The position numbers were made by a program, and so were the translations under genes. The notes beneath the pieces were generated by a model. The model was not told the origin of the DNA, made no database searches, and saw nothing but the letters and a program-made list of their open reading frames with translations. Source: Diphasiastrum complanatum (taxonomy: Eukaryota; Streptophyta; Lycopodiopsida; Lycopodiales; Lycopodiaceae). From it: DNA of 64,000 nt. The stretch spans positions 100,310,200 to 100,374,199 of the forward strand of contig CM055092.1 in NCBI GenBank assembly GCA_029204225.1. Direction: 5' to 3'. Each line of letters starts with the position of its first letter. The stretch's first letter is position 1. Shown piece after piece: positions 10,303 through 21,904 of this stretch.

Positions 10303-13082
10303 GTGGAATCTAGCAGCGACACCATAAAAGATATACAAGTTCCTTCTGTGCTTCCTGTGTTCTACAACGCATGGTTATTTGAAAGTAAGATAGAGGCCTC
10401 AGCTGGCCTTGCTCTCAAAATCATGGAGGAGTTAGAAGAGTGCCTGACCACTTCCCAGTGGTTAAGAACGTGCTGTGAATATGCTTGGAAAAAGAATCCT
10501 GATACTATATTCTTGAACCTCATGCTTCCAGTAATTTTAACTGTGGTGCTAGGAGGGTGGATCGCATGGCTCGCCTGGAAGCTACTATCACTAGCCAATA
10601 ACTCTACCATTACCAGTGCGTTCCAATATGGATTAGTGCCTGTGACTGTGTTTGTTATGACATGGACCGTGTTGAGAACTGTGTTTAATGTCATACATCC
10701 TGTGACCCAACAACTTCTGCAGTCCACTGCATACTCTACGAGCCATCAAGAAAAGTTGGGCTACCAGCTACAAGTTATAGAAGACATTCGATTCTTTAAA
10801 GATCAGATAAGCAAGAAATCAACAAAACTATGGATTGTTCTTGGATGGTTGTGGTGTATGCTTGTCAAAAACAGAGACAATATAGCTGGAACCAGCATTC
10901 CAAAGCTGCCACCTAGCGATAAGCTACGAATTGTCGTCTTCATAGATGATCTTGACAGATGCAAAGCAGAGCATTATGTATTTCAAGTGAGTATCCTCCA
11001 TACCCTCGCCTCTGAAATTTATTTTTTTTCATGGTGCTCCTCGCTTTCCGTTTTTTGCTCTCCGGGTGCACGCTGCAATCACTAATTTCGCCAATGATGG
11101 TCCAGATGGTGAGTGCCATAAATGTAATATTGTCCGTGTGCGATATAAATGTTGTGCTGGGCGTGGACGTAAAAATGTTACAGCAGGCGATCACAAGTCA
11201 GCTTAGAGAGGGCTCAGAAGGAAAGCTCATTGGGCAATCAGAAACTTCCGAGTTTGCAGAAAAGTTCTTGCAGAAGATCATCCAAGTGCCCATATATTTG
11301 TCAGAACCAGGTACGAAGGAAATGATGTCTTTCCTGAATGCACAACTTGGTGTTTCAAAGGATATGAGTAACGAGGACAGCAAGAATGATGATAGCATCT
11401 CCCGTACTGCTTCTGAAAATGAAGTCAGCCAGCTCGAACGTAGCCGCAGAACAGAAGGCACAATTAGCGAGCTTGCTATCGAAATGGGTAAGTCCTAGCA
11501 GGAGAGTTTTTGCACTTTAAATTCTTGTCGCACTGCAAATAGAAGATATCATTCGTACTCTCCCGGAAGCATGGACAAATAAGGAGATCACCACTTTTTT
11601 CAGCCTAGGAGTAAGATGGGAGATTCTTCCATTGACATGCAGGTGCCATGATACCAGATTTTAAATGGTTCACTACTTTTTCTCTTGCAGATCAACCTGG
11701 AACAAGTACCGTAGATTCGCGAATTGGAAAAGGTCTGATAAATGCTCAGTGCCAAGCAGATTAACTTTTTCCACAAAAGAACTTAAAATTCATGCGAAAG
11801 TGTGTAGTGACTAGTGACCGTATATGCTTGAGCACAGGTGGTGGCCAACTGTCGAGGAGAGCTACGGCAGCTTCGGAGCTTGGTGTTAATGAGGATCCTC
11901 TGTTGGTTGGCGAGGGATCTGAGGAGCTTGCTATCGACGATCTTGTATTGATCGCTACCTATACTGAGAGCGAGAAGAGAGCTCTGATTCATCTGCTTGA
12001 ACAAGCAATTGATGATCGCAAGCAGCCTCGACAATGGAAGCGCTTCCTTAACTATCATCGGCTTGCGTGGAACATCCTTTCCCAAGAAGAGGAAGTCAAA
12101 TCCCTGCATGGATGGCAAGTGCAACTTATAGTGTGGGTGTTTGTGTGCTGGCAGTGGAAGGACGAGATGGACCTGATTATTAAGGTATGTATGTCACATA
12201 GCAGCAACCACTAACTATCATAAGTAGCACGACATATCTCGTAATTCTGTTTTGGTTACATCAATTTCCTGTGTTGCTCTACTCTACTCTACTCTTGCCA
12301 AAAACAACTTAAACAGCAAGATCAGATCCTATACCATCCTATCCCAAAGCAGCAGCAGCTAAACAAGCCATGTTTTTTTAACAGCAAGTCTTAGATCAGA
12401 TCCTATACCATCCTATCCCAAAGCAGCAGCAGCTAAACAGCTATGTTTGACTGAATGTGTATCCTTTGCTGTTGCATTGCAGAAATGGAGGGAACTAGTT
12501 CGTGAATATAGCTCAGTGTTTGAACAGAGAAGGAAACAAGGACGTGCTTTAATAATCGACGAGATCACAATGGAATTAGAAGAAGAAGAAGATCCAGAGA
12601 ACATCCATATCCCAAACACTAAGCTCAAAGGCTTGACTAGTAGCAGTTGTGATGTCAAGGCCAAGCAGACCCAGAGGCTGCGCCTCAAGGATGGCAATAA
12701 TATAGGAGGAGGAGGCACACCCTCTTTGAGCCAAATTGTGATAAGACTAGATCTGATTGTGAAACCAGCCGAGTTAGAGAGCTCAAAGGAGAGGAAATCA
12801 AAAAGAAAAAGGCGGATGGAAAAGATGTTGGAGACCCTCAAGGGAGAATATGATGTGAAAATGAAGTCAATCTTGGCCTTCCAACACTTTCGCTTCCACT
12901 GTGCAGTAGACTACCTTGGATATGACATGGTAGAGGGAGGTTTGGATGGGGATAACATTGCTCTAGATATAATGGAGCGAAAGATTAGCAATCCTAGGTA
13001 TGTAGATTCTAGTAATACTCCCACAAAGCTCTTGATGGAATATGCACAACTTAGGAATCAATCAAATCACTTAATATACTAA
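10303..13082 (+). CDS. KAP-family P-loop NTPase, five exons, N-terminus not visible
   Basis: KAP NTPases are membrane-associated STAND-class P-loop ATPases, typified by animal Kidins220/ARMS and many bacterial proteins. Exons: 10303-10986, 11106-11487, 11691-11732, 11838-12184 and 12483-13082, all GT-AG, giving 684 residues and a TAA stop. Visible landmarks: FYNAWLFE (KAP FNAW motif, residues 20-27), two predicted membrane helices (about 70-94 and 107-130), Walker B VVFIDDLDRC (211-220), VVLGVDVKML at the next strand, and QPRQWKRFLN (about 432-441), matching the C-terminal NPRxxKR region. The last exon is highly charged and probably coiled. The Walker A motif, normally just before FNAW, is absent; exon 1 opens after an acceptor (AG at 10301-10302) with a TGA in frame at 10291, so an upstream exon must exist or has been lost. 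Function in plants is unknown to me. The acceptor upstream is pyrimidine-poor. Confidence 0.8.
12320..12440 (+). repeat. Tandem duplication inside KAP intron 4
   Basis: A segment beginning GATCAGATCCTATACCATCC occurs at 12320 and again at 12394 (period 74 bp) with near-perfect identity over about 47 bp, ending in the run AGCAGCAGCAGCTAAACA. It lies wholly within the intron before the last exon. Confidence 0.9.
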
Positions 13083-13234
13083 TTAGTTTGTTCAATTGTT
13101 GGTAGAAAGTGATTACTACATCATTACATAACATCCTTATATGATGGTAGTGTTAATATACTAATTAGTTTGTTCACTTGCTGGTAGAAAGTGATTACCT
13201 AATCACTACATAACATTCTTATATGATGGTAGTG
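13071..13234 (+). repeat. 82-bp tandem duplication spanning the KAP stop codon
   Basis: Units at 13071-13152 and 13153-13234 both begin TTAATATACTAATTAG and are about 90% identical. The first unit includes the last three codons and the TAA stop at 13080-13082; the second lies in the presumed 3' UTR. Confidence 0.9.
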
Positions 13235-16200
13235 TTGTAAGAATATTATTGTGTAACATGTAGTGCAAAGTGTATTAATAATACTTTAGATTGAATAACA
13301 CCTCTTGAATACGTAAATTTCCCATCTTTGATAAAGCAGTGAAAGAAAGTTGATCAAAAAACATCACGACATGCTATGCCTCTACATTTTTTAACATTCT
13401 TGGTTCACAATTAAGAAATCAAAAATTTAAACTATGGGCTCACCTACCATGACTTATCGAAGGCATTTTAAAATATCGCCATGCACTTTGATGATGTTCT
13501 AAGGTCTAGTTGGTAGCTTGTTGGTGGATGTTTCGAAACTATAGCCTTGCAATTTCTTATGACATTCTGAAACATGGTATCAATGCATTCAAGTGTAAAG
13601 TGTTTAGATCAAGACTACAGATAAAGATAATGCACTTTCATTTAGCATTCCACAAGATAAAATAAGCCATTTCAATCTACAATATGGTGTAACATGTCAT
13701 AAGATATTAATGAATCATTGAGGTATGCAATTTTCTATAGCGTTCCAAATCGTGGCAAATAAGTCATTCAACTTTGTTGCATTAGAAGTGTTTTATAAGG
13801 TAGCAATGAGACATTTTGAGGTTTGCAATTTAAGATAGCATTGCATAAGCTAGCAAGGTGTCATCACAAGTACATGCATCAACATAACACAACCCTCATC
13901 AAGAAAGTATAAAAACTTGCATTGCAATTAGGTATGAAAGCTTCCTTCCAAAAAGAAAGTTGTTATGTGGTGCACATATTGACGAGAACTTAACGAGATT
14001 GTTTTGCAATCTATAAATGTACATTCATGACATAACATTATTTAAACTCACTAGCAAAATGTCTTTATAATTAAACATTGCACAAAATTGATTTCTACAC
14101 TATGACTCATGTATTTCACACTTGAATTGTGCAGTATGTGAATTTAGATTAGTTAAATGGATTACAATTTCACCAAATAAAATTGTACATAAAATTAAAA
14201 AACTACGAATTTGAAGCTTGTAGTTGTTCTCTCTTTTTAAATCTACTTCACATAAACATTCCACACGAGCAAAACAACTCAATATCAATGTCAAGCATAA
14301 TAATGACATAGAAAGCACCATAGAGAAACTTTCAACCAACCTAGTTTCACATATGTTTGTTCACTGGGAATGTTTGCAACTTTACAAAAAGGTTTTTTCT
14401 CATAGTCTTAGAAGCATCATCTTTTATCATGTGAAATGTGTCTTGTGTTTCTTTGGCTTTTCTAATCTATTCTATTTGTCCATATCTTTTCTCATTGTTA
14501 GAACAAGTGAAATCACAACAAATAGAATCTATTCATCTAATGCATACAACCATCAAACAAATATTCCTTCACAATGAAATAGGTACAAATTATGGAAGAG
14601 AGCAAAGCATAGCCATTGTTGTTATATTCTCCACTCGTAATTGACAATGAAGACAATGAATATAAGATTATTGTGAGCCCCATGGTAATTCCCAAAAGAT
14701 GGAAAACCATGTGTGGTCATAGGGGCCGGTTGAGCCCTTTGGTATTCAGTGACTATTCAGGAATGTCAACCATAAATAAAATTATGGTTTCCATAGACTA
14801 AACAAATAGTACCAATACACATCAAACATATGTTTCATATATCAATAGAAAGCTATCATTAAGAGCTATGGAGTAAAGTTTGTAAACTTGATAATACAAA
14901 TTCCAGCTCTCCATCTTTATTAATAGTTTATTATTTAGCTTAAGTACACCAACAAAAAGAAAATTTTACCAAAGTGTCTTTAGCTTTTTTCATTCATCAT
15001 TGACTAAATGTTTTTGCACATGCAACAATATTAGAAATGATCCTAAATGTCTTCATCCATTGACTACTTTTGCTCCAAGTATATATTCAAAATCTTCAAT
15101 CTTCTTCATAACTTGATTATGAGCATTCATTGCTTTCAAAGATCTTGGATCATTAAGTATTTCAATCATCATCACAACTACCCTTGGTTCACATTCACAA
15201 ATTTAGGAATCAACGAAGGCCCCTTGTGATTGTTGTTTATGTCAATCCATCAAAGAACTGTTAGTTATGCGTTTTCACCTTCAAAACAAGTTCATCTACG
15301 AAATGAGAAAGTTGAGTTGACTCATACTATTTTGAAGTCCTCCAAATTGTGAATCTAGATGTGAATCTTCTTCACAAGCATAACCAAAGATATAAAAAAA
15401 GAATTTAAAACCATTGCCATATTGACCATATTTGGGAGGAAGTGAATTGCAATCATTTTCTTGAGACATGGATTCTCTAATAGTATTTTCTTGGATATCA
15501 CAAGCTGCATGGTCAAATGTAGTAAGCCAAGAGCTGGCAAATCGTTTAGTCCAAGATATCCTCCTATGACTCAACATTCCACTTTAGATGCCATTAATCA
15601 AGGCATCTTCTCTCTCTGGAGATGGGTCAATGGAAACTCTCACATTACCTCAAATAGTGTCAGACCCGAAGCACTTGGCTCTGATCTATGACACACATAT
15701 AAATTCAATCACTAGTGACTCTCTATGAACATTGTCTACTTGCATTCCGTTCAATTATAAGTCCTCATTATCCACTTTAGGCACCTATTCCAAACTTGAC
15801 ATTTTGGGCCCCTCCCCTTGAATCCCCTATGGTCATTTAGGCACCAACAAGGTCTTGGTGATGGATACTATCTATTTTTGCCGGATTTGTAGGCAAATGT
15901 CTCTCTAGAGCAATGTCCTAAACCATCTACCTCAAGGTTCTTTATGAGATTTATCATTTCAAGGAGGCCTTCGCCTTCTCCTACTAGGTCCTTTTTGTGG
16001 ACTTTCAATAGTCTTACATAGTACCAATGCAATTAGTAATATCCCTTGGGGAAGAACTCTAGTAATGCCCTTTATAACATCAAGTCATGGAGTTTCTCTC
16101 TATAATTTTGATCCCCTAAATATTCATGCTAGTTCACCATGTACTTTTTTCTTGACTTATGAATATAACACATTGCCTACATTTTTGTAGGACCTCCCTT

Positions 16201-18951
16201 GTCAAAAATCATGAATCTGAGTTATAGATGAATGCAAAATTGACAAATCAAGAGAGATTTATTGATCGGATGGGAGCCATTGATGAGAAGGGAGATCTAA
16301 CAAAAACACCAAAGGTAAAAAAATGCCAATCAAGGCCTCAAAGCCAACTTACAACTTTAGACAAAGATCTTGATAAATTCCTTGATGAAGTGGCTATCCA
16401 AAGGTCAAGGCGTACTTCAAAAGGCCACTCCAATGAATGTGTAGTGAAGAGACTTGAAAGCCTTATCCTCATCCTTAAGGCATAAAGATACTTTTGTCAC
16501 CAGAACAGGTAGCCTTGAGTCTCTTCATGGAAATGCACGACACATACTTTGGCTATATATGACCCCATCATAAACAAGAATAAAGAGAGGTGAGATCAAA
16601 GAGAGAAAAGAGTTAGATTTTCCCATATTTGCTCGAGTTCATCATGATTTTGAAATCTAGATGTGTCATTTTGTTGTTATTCCATGTTGCATTTTGCACC
16701 ATCATGAGTCCAAAAGTTTTGTCATTCCTTTGTGTTGATGATGTGGATATCCCTTTAGTCACTATAATTTTTACTTGGTTCCTATTTTTGGAGTGATTTT
16801 GATGGGTGCTTGAGAACTTGAAGTTTGATGCTATGTGAGTCTTGTGATAGAGGGAAGGATATTGTTGCTTACTATTACTATGGACCTACTATTGAGGGCA
16901 TATTGGGATCATTAGTTCTTGACTTGGAGGAAGTAGGGTGTATTGTGTAGTGAGTGTGAGGTGTACTCTAAACTCATTTTGAGAATTTGTTCTATCATTT
17001 TTTTGTTCTTTTAAAGTTAAAAATGGTTCTTGACTCTATTTCTTAAGAGGTTGCTAAAGTGGTTGCATGAGTACAATGAAATGTTTGAAAATCGAGATGT
17101 GTTTTTCTCTATCTTTAGTTTGATGATAGAATTGATTGATGTCATCTTGGTGTCTTGATAAGCATGATGGACTAGTATATTGATTCTTGATCAAAGATAT
17201 AGGATGTGCAATCTTGTTGGAACTAATCTTGCCCTATCGAAAAGGGGGAGATATACTTATGATGGATGAAACATACCATATGAGCTCAAAAATCAATCCA
17301 TTGATATCTTAATGTAGGACCACATCATCCAAAGATCTCATTGGAGTAGGTGGGTGTTGGAAAAAGCACCTCTTGGCATCTAGAAAAAAAAAATGGCTTG
17401 AGATTCTAGCTCAATACATTTGTGTAGGAAGTTACACCATGAAAAGATACCTTGTTGGTTAATTGATGACATGAGAGTAAAATTCAATCCTTTTGAAAAA
17501 TTGTAGCCAAAGGATATAGTCATCATCCCTTGAATAATTTTGATGCAGATCTAACTAGCATGATCTAACTAGCATGGCTCTCTCATGTCTATTAGTGACC
17601 TGAGTGTGAGGTGAGCGAGAGCCAAGAGCCCCATAGATAGCCATTTTGAGGCTTTGCGATAAATCAAGTCACAACCAGTATGAGTTAATGGGGGGTTGGA
17701 GTTGCATCCCACACTCGAAGGTGCGAGAGCCGTGATCATGATTAGCAGGAGACATGTGTAATCATGGTCAAGACATAGCTCTCTTTGAAGGATCACGAGG
17801 GAAAAGGTACACAAGGGATGAAGAGTTGAATGGAATCATTGGCCCATTGATAACTCCATATCTTTAGAGCCCATGAGAGACTTAGTTTATATGTGGGCCA
17901 CTGGCAAGTAATTTTGTGTGGGGTGGTGGACCGCACTTCCACGTGCTATTTTGAATGATTCAAATGCTTAAACACATGTATATATTGGCGCCCTACCTAA
18001 TGGACAGGCAGCCGCCTACCAAAATGCGTGAAGACAAATATTTACCTGATGATTGTTGATAAGAATGAACACCATTTGCATGCATGACGGATTTATGACC
18101 AAGGTTTCTGCTCAAATGAAGCTTATAACTTTGTGCAGGAGGCCCTATAAGCAAATGGTTTGCTTCAGTTTTATTCTAGAATACTAGTGATGAATATGAA
18201 ATACTTTTGCTTAGATGCCATGAATGTGAAGACTTCTTGTAAATGGACAACAATATGTTTGATACTTCTTACTATAGGAATTGAGTGTGTTGCTTCTTTT
18301 TTACAATAGGAACCAAAAACAATTGGGTATTCTACCAAATCCTATGCAAAAACTTGAAACAGTTATGTGAGTCCTTGCTCACAACAAAAAATCAATCACT
18401 TTGAATTTGGATCTGGCCTCTATCTTCTGATGAAGCACTTACAATTCTGATGTCAAATTTTTCCACGATTTTGAAATGAATAAAAAACACTTTGGAAACA
18501 CACATGCAACTCAAACACAACCCTTTGTGTGAAAATATTTGACCAATTCCATGTGAAATTCTACATGCATGTCAATCTAGACATTGTCAACATTATTGCA
18601 TGTCATACTAGACCAACTAGACTTTATGCATGTCATTGGAACTTGATCTATCTAGCCCAAACTCACCCTATTCTACAAGGATATGTGCTCAATTCACATA
18701 CCTTGGATATGTACAAAGTATTTACATGGGTAGGACCCCCCAAACATCAACAAACATAAGATAGAGATGTTTTACAATTTTTAACAAGGATGGCTGCCTT
18801 TGTTGTGATGGTGCACCCTCTTGAGACACTTTTACAGTCATCCATGAGTGATGCCAACTTGCATTGTTGTAGGAGTGCAATCAGAATCCAACATCACGGG
18901 AGTAACACAGTCCGAAATCCCTCATTTTTTGAAGGTACTGTAGGATTCGCT
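13235..18951. other. Intergenic, no recognisable gene
   Basis: Only short, isolated ORFs with no recognisable domain occur here, including 16228-16485 on the plus strand and 15296-15577 on the minus strand. Base composition is strongly A+T-rich. I see no tRNA, LTR pair or terminal inverted repeat. Very old retroelement debris is possible but not demonstrable by eye. Confidence 0.5.
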
Positions 18952-19862
18952 TCACAATCTTTCAGTGTATAGGACTTGGTTCATGTTGAATTGGCTCATC
19001 CTAAACACGGCATAAGTAATGTCGGGGCGCATGTTATCCGCTAGATACATCAATGATCCAATTAGCCTCTTGTAAGGCATGTGTTGCATGGCCTCCTTCT
19101 CTTCGTCGATTTTTGGACCATCTTCGTTTGTCAGAATCGTTCCTGCAAGCATTGGGGTGTTGGTCCCTCTGCAATGTGTCATCCTGAAATCATCTAGGAT
19201 CTTTTGGATGTACCTAGACTGATGAAGGTATAGCTCTCCTTCATCATAGTTGTGGTCAATTTGCAAGCCTTGATAGCATCTAGCTTGTCCTAGGTCTGTT
19301 ATCTCGAAATGTTTCGAGATGTTCCTCTTCACTCGCGCAATCAGCTCTTCGCTTCTGTATAGAATCAATGTGTCATCCATGTAGACAGCAATGATTATGA
19401 TCTTTCCGTTTGTGATCTTTACATATACATTGTAATCAACCATCAGTGGTTGGAAACCCAAGGATCGTAGAGCATGATCCTTCTTCTGGTACCACTGTCG
19501 CGTGGATTGCTTCAAATCGTAGATCTTGTGTATTCGGCAGGCGTAGATGGCAAGTGACGTGCAAATGTAACCAGGAGGTTGGTCAATGTAGACTTTTTTG
19601 TCTAATTTGCCAGGTCAACAAGCGTTAGGCTATCTTCAATGGAGGAGGATAAGACGGCTACTGCCTTGTCGTTCCTTTCTCTCCACTCTCGTAGCTCTCT
19701 GTCGGTGGTTGTAGGCATCTCTTCGATGCCGTCCACCCAGGGCCATAAGCTTTCTTCCTTCAAAATGAGAGAGGTCTTTACCTTCCATGCTAGGAAGTTA
19801 GACCTGGATGAGTCGAGGATGGTGCAGATCTTCGACTGTATGCTGCTTATAGATGCCATCAT
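18952..19862 (-). pseudogene. Ty1/copia element A: gag start joined directly to RT
   Basis: The minus strand begins at 19862 with a copia gag N-terminus (MMASISSIQSKI, then NFLAWKVKTSLILKEESLWPW). After about 86 codons and a stop it passes straight into RT: VYIDQPPGY, then LKQSTRQWYQKKDHAL, then catalytic YMDD at 19372-19383 and LIGSLMYLADNMRPDITYAV. The zinc knuckle, protease and integrase are missing, so a large internal deletion fused gag to RT. RT is open for about 190 codons, unusually intact for debris here. It is truncated at about 18952, before RNase H. Confidence 0.88.
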
Positions 19863-19991
19863 TGTGAACTATATTTTTCAGCTTGTTTCTAACTCTTCGT
19901 TCTGAATGTATGATCTCCTAGATCTGATAGCCTTCATATATCTGATTGGGTCTTGTTGTAATAAGCTCCAATTGAATTTGAAGTTATTAAA

Positions 19992-20004
19992 AGCTCTTAT
20001 ACCA
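19992..20004 (-). promoter_or_regulatory. Primer binding site of copia A (initiator tRNA-Met type)
   Basis: The minus strand reads TGGTATAAGAGCT, one mismatch from the common plant copia primer site TGGTATCAGAGCT. It lies just inside the LTR end and about 130 bp before gag. Confidence 0.75.
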
Positions 20005-20005
20005 C

Positions 20006-20248
20006 TGTTGAGAAGCCAAGTGGCAATTGTTGCACGAACGAAATCGAAAGAGATTCATGTTTGCACTCTCTTCTCTTCGAACCTCGATTGCTCTGATACA
20101 ATTGATGTGTATCTTAGCATGAACAACGGGGTCACTGTACTCAGAGAGAATTGATTTTGACCAGTGTGTTGCTTGATCAAATCTACAATGTTCTAGAGTG
20201 TAGACAAACACTGCTGACCTACATTTTAATTTGTTTAAGCATTCAACA
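20006..20248 (-). repeat. copia A 5' LTR
   Basis: The 243-bp segment begins TGTTGA and ends TCAACA, giving the short inverted termini of an LTR, and its inner end abuts the primer site. No partner copy remains because the element is truncated on its 3' side. The outer end rests on the inverted-terminus match alone. Confidence 0.55.
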
Positions 20249-21615
20249 AGAATGAGCTAGTGTGTGGAATAAAAATAAATAGTTGAACATGTACTGGCAA
20301 TGATCAGATACCAAAACATTCGATATCATTCAAGATAAAGAAAAACATGTGCATTACAGCTACTGTATTATCGATGACCTTTTCTTGAGCGTTGTGCGAC
20401 AAACCCACCCAGCACATCGGCACTAGAGATACTATGTCTCTCACGAATTATATCTGATAGTCTCGCTTACTAGCGGTCTCTTGGACATCGGCTGGAAATT
20501 CTATGCCTAGCTCACATTGATATTCAACCGATTTTCTTGTGTTCGTCCTGTTTATATATGGATTGAGAGAAATCATTTAGTCTAATCACTGATTACAAGA
20601 ACGACTAGTTAAGCATGTTTGAACGGCAGAGGTGCTTCTCCTCTTTGTACTTTGCTTGATCTCATTTGTACTTGGAACGTGAAGATCCACCATTTTTTGG
20701 TCTTCGGGTGTTTTGAGCTTCGTGGCTTTGTGTCTTCCTTTGGGTCTTCGGCTTCCCCTTCGAGGTCCTTCGGGGTATACTTGTTTAGAGTTTGACCTTG
20801 GCGAGCTTGTATGGCATGGATTTGCCCATGCTACAAGGAGCTTGAACTCCTATCGATCTTCCTGGGAGGTCCATGGGGCTAGTATGGCACGGATCTGCCC
20901 TAGTACCTAGCACTCATGCAAGACTCAAGTCTCTTTGTATTTTATGTATTACAAGATAGCTTCTTATGTGTAGAATGTTAATGTGAACTTAATACATTTG
21001 GTTTGTCCTTATACTGATCAACATGGCATCTTCCCTAATTGTGAAAAATCCAGCAACTTGACACATGTGGGAACAAGTGTGAATGATCATTACCGTGCTT
21101 TATGGTGGCACACAAATTACTTGCAGAGTAATACTACAATCTACCAACAGATCTGAAGCTAGAGCACAATTTAGAATGCTACAGATCAAAGCTACATTAA
21201 TTCCTCACAAATAGAAAAATTACACAAGCAAACTAATGTATGAAGAAGACACCAATCTCGAGTTAGAGAGAGAATAAAATTACAAGCAAAATAGAATGAG
21301 ATCCAATTTTGACATTATGACCTTACCAAAGCTTGATTTATCATTAGAAATGAAAGAGAACCTCATGTAGATATATAGAGGGAGCATAAATTTGTGGTAC
21401 TACTAGTATTTAATGAATTTCCTACACCTATTCAAGTGTAAACTACTACCATATTGACACCTAACAACTTGCATGCAGAAATTGCACCAAACTTCTACCT
21501 ACTTTCTTCAATTGTCAATTTCTCAACTACATATGTACAAAACTACGTGCATGTGTCCATTACTATATTTGCATGCCTTGCATGTCACAATGGAAACTTA
21601 GGACACAATGCATTT
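20249..21615. other. No gene seen
   Basis: No convincing ORF, LTR or repeat is visible in this stretch. A 65-codon ORF at 20713-20910 has no recognisable domain. Confidence 0.45.
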
Positions 21616-21888
21616 TGTTAGAAATCAATGATAAACTTCATTGTTACAATTCTTAGTTACTGTTTACGATGTACTTTATTACTAGTTGTAACTAGCCGTT
21701 GGCTACTCTAGTAGTCTACTCCTAGGTTCTCCCTCTCTATCAAGGTTCAGGGTTTATATGTACATTTTACATTCAGTATGTTGTAGTGTGATAGATTGAT
21801 AGTGTGTGTTCTTCTTTCGGCTTCTTTGGTGATTGCTTATGGTGAATGCTTGATGTTGCATATCTGATTGTTGACATGGTATCAGAGT
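21616..21888 (+). repeat. Solo copia LTR plus primer site, plus strand
   Basis: A 261-bp LTR-like segment starts TGTTAGAAATC and ends TTGTTGACA at 21876. It is followed immediately by TGGTATCAGAGT (21877-21888), the initiator tRNA-Met primer site of plant copia elements. The adjoining copia coding sequence is on the opposite strand, so this LTR does not belong to it in normal order; a rearrangement lies near 21900. Confidence 0.65.
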
Positions 21889-21904
21889 AGCAATAGTCCT
21901 GCCT

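Noticed and set aside
10303-13082. Bacterial contamination carrying a KAP NTPase
   Set aside because: The frame is split by four GT-AG introns with matching phases, and base composition is like the surrounding plant DNA.
12320-13234. CRISPR array
   Set aside because: Only two direct units each, no regular spacers, and a eukaryotic setting; these are simple tandem duplications.
15296-15577. 93-codon minus-strand ORF
   Set aside because: No recognisable motif; an overlapping ORF in another frame is equally long, so coding is doubtful.
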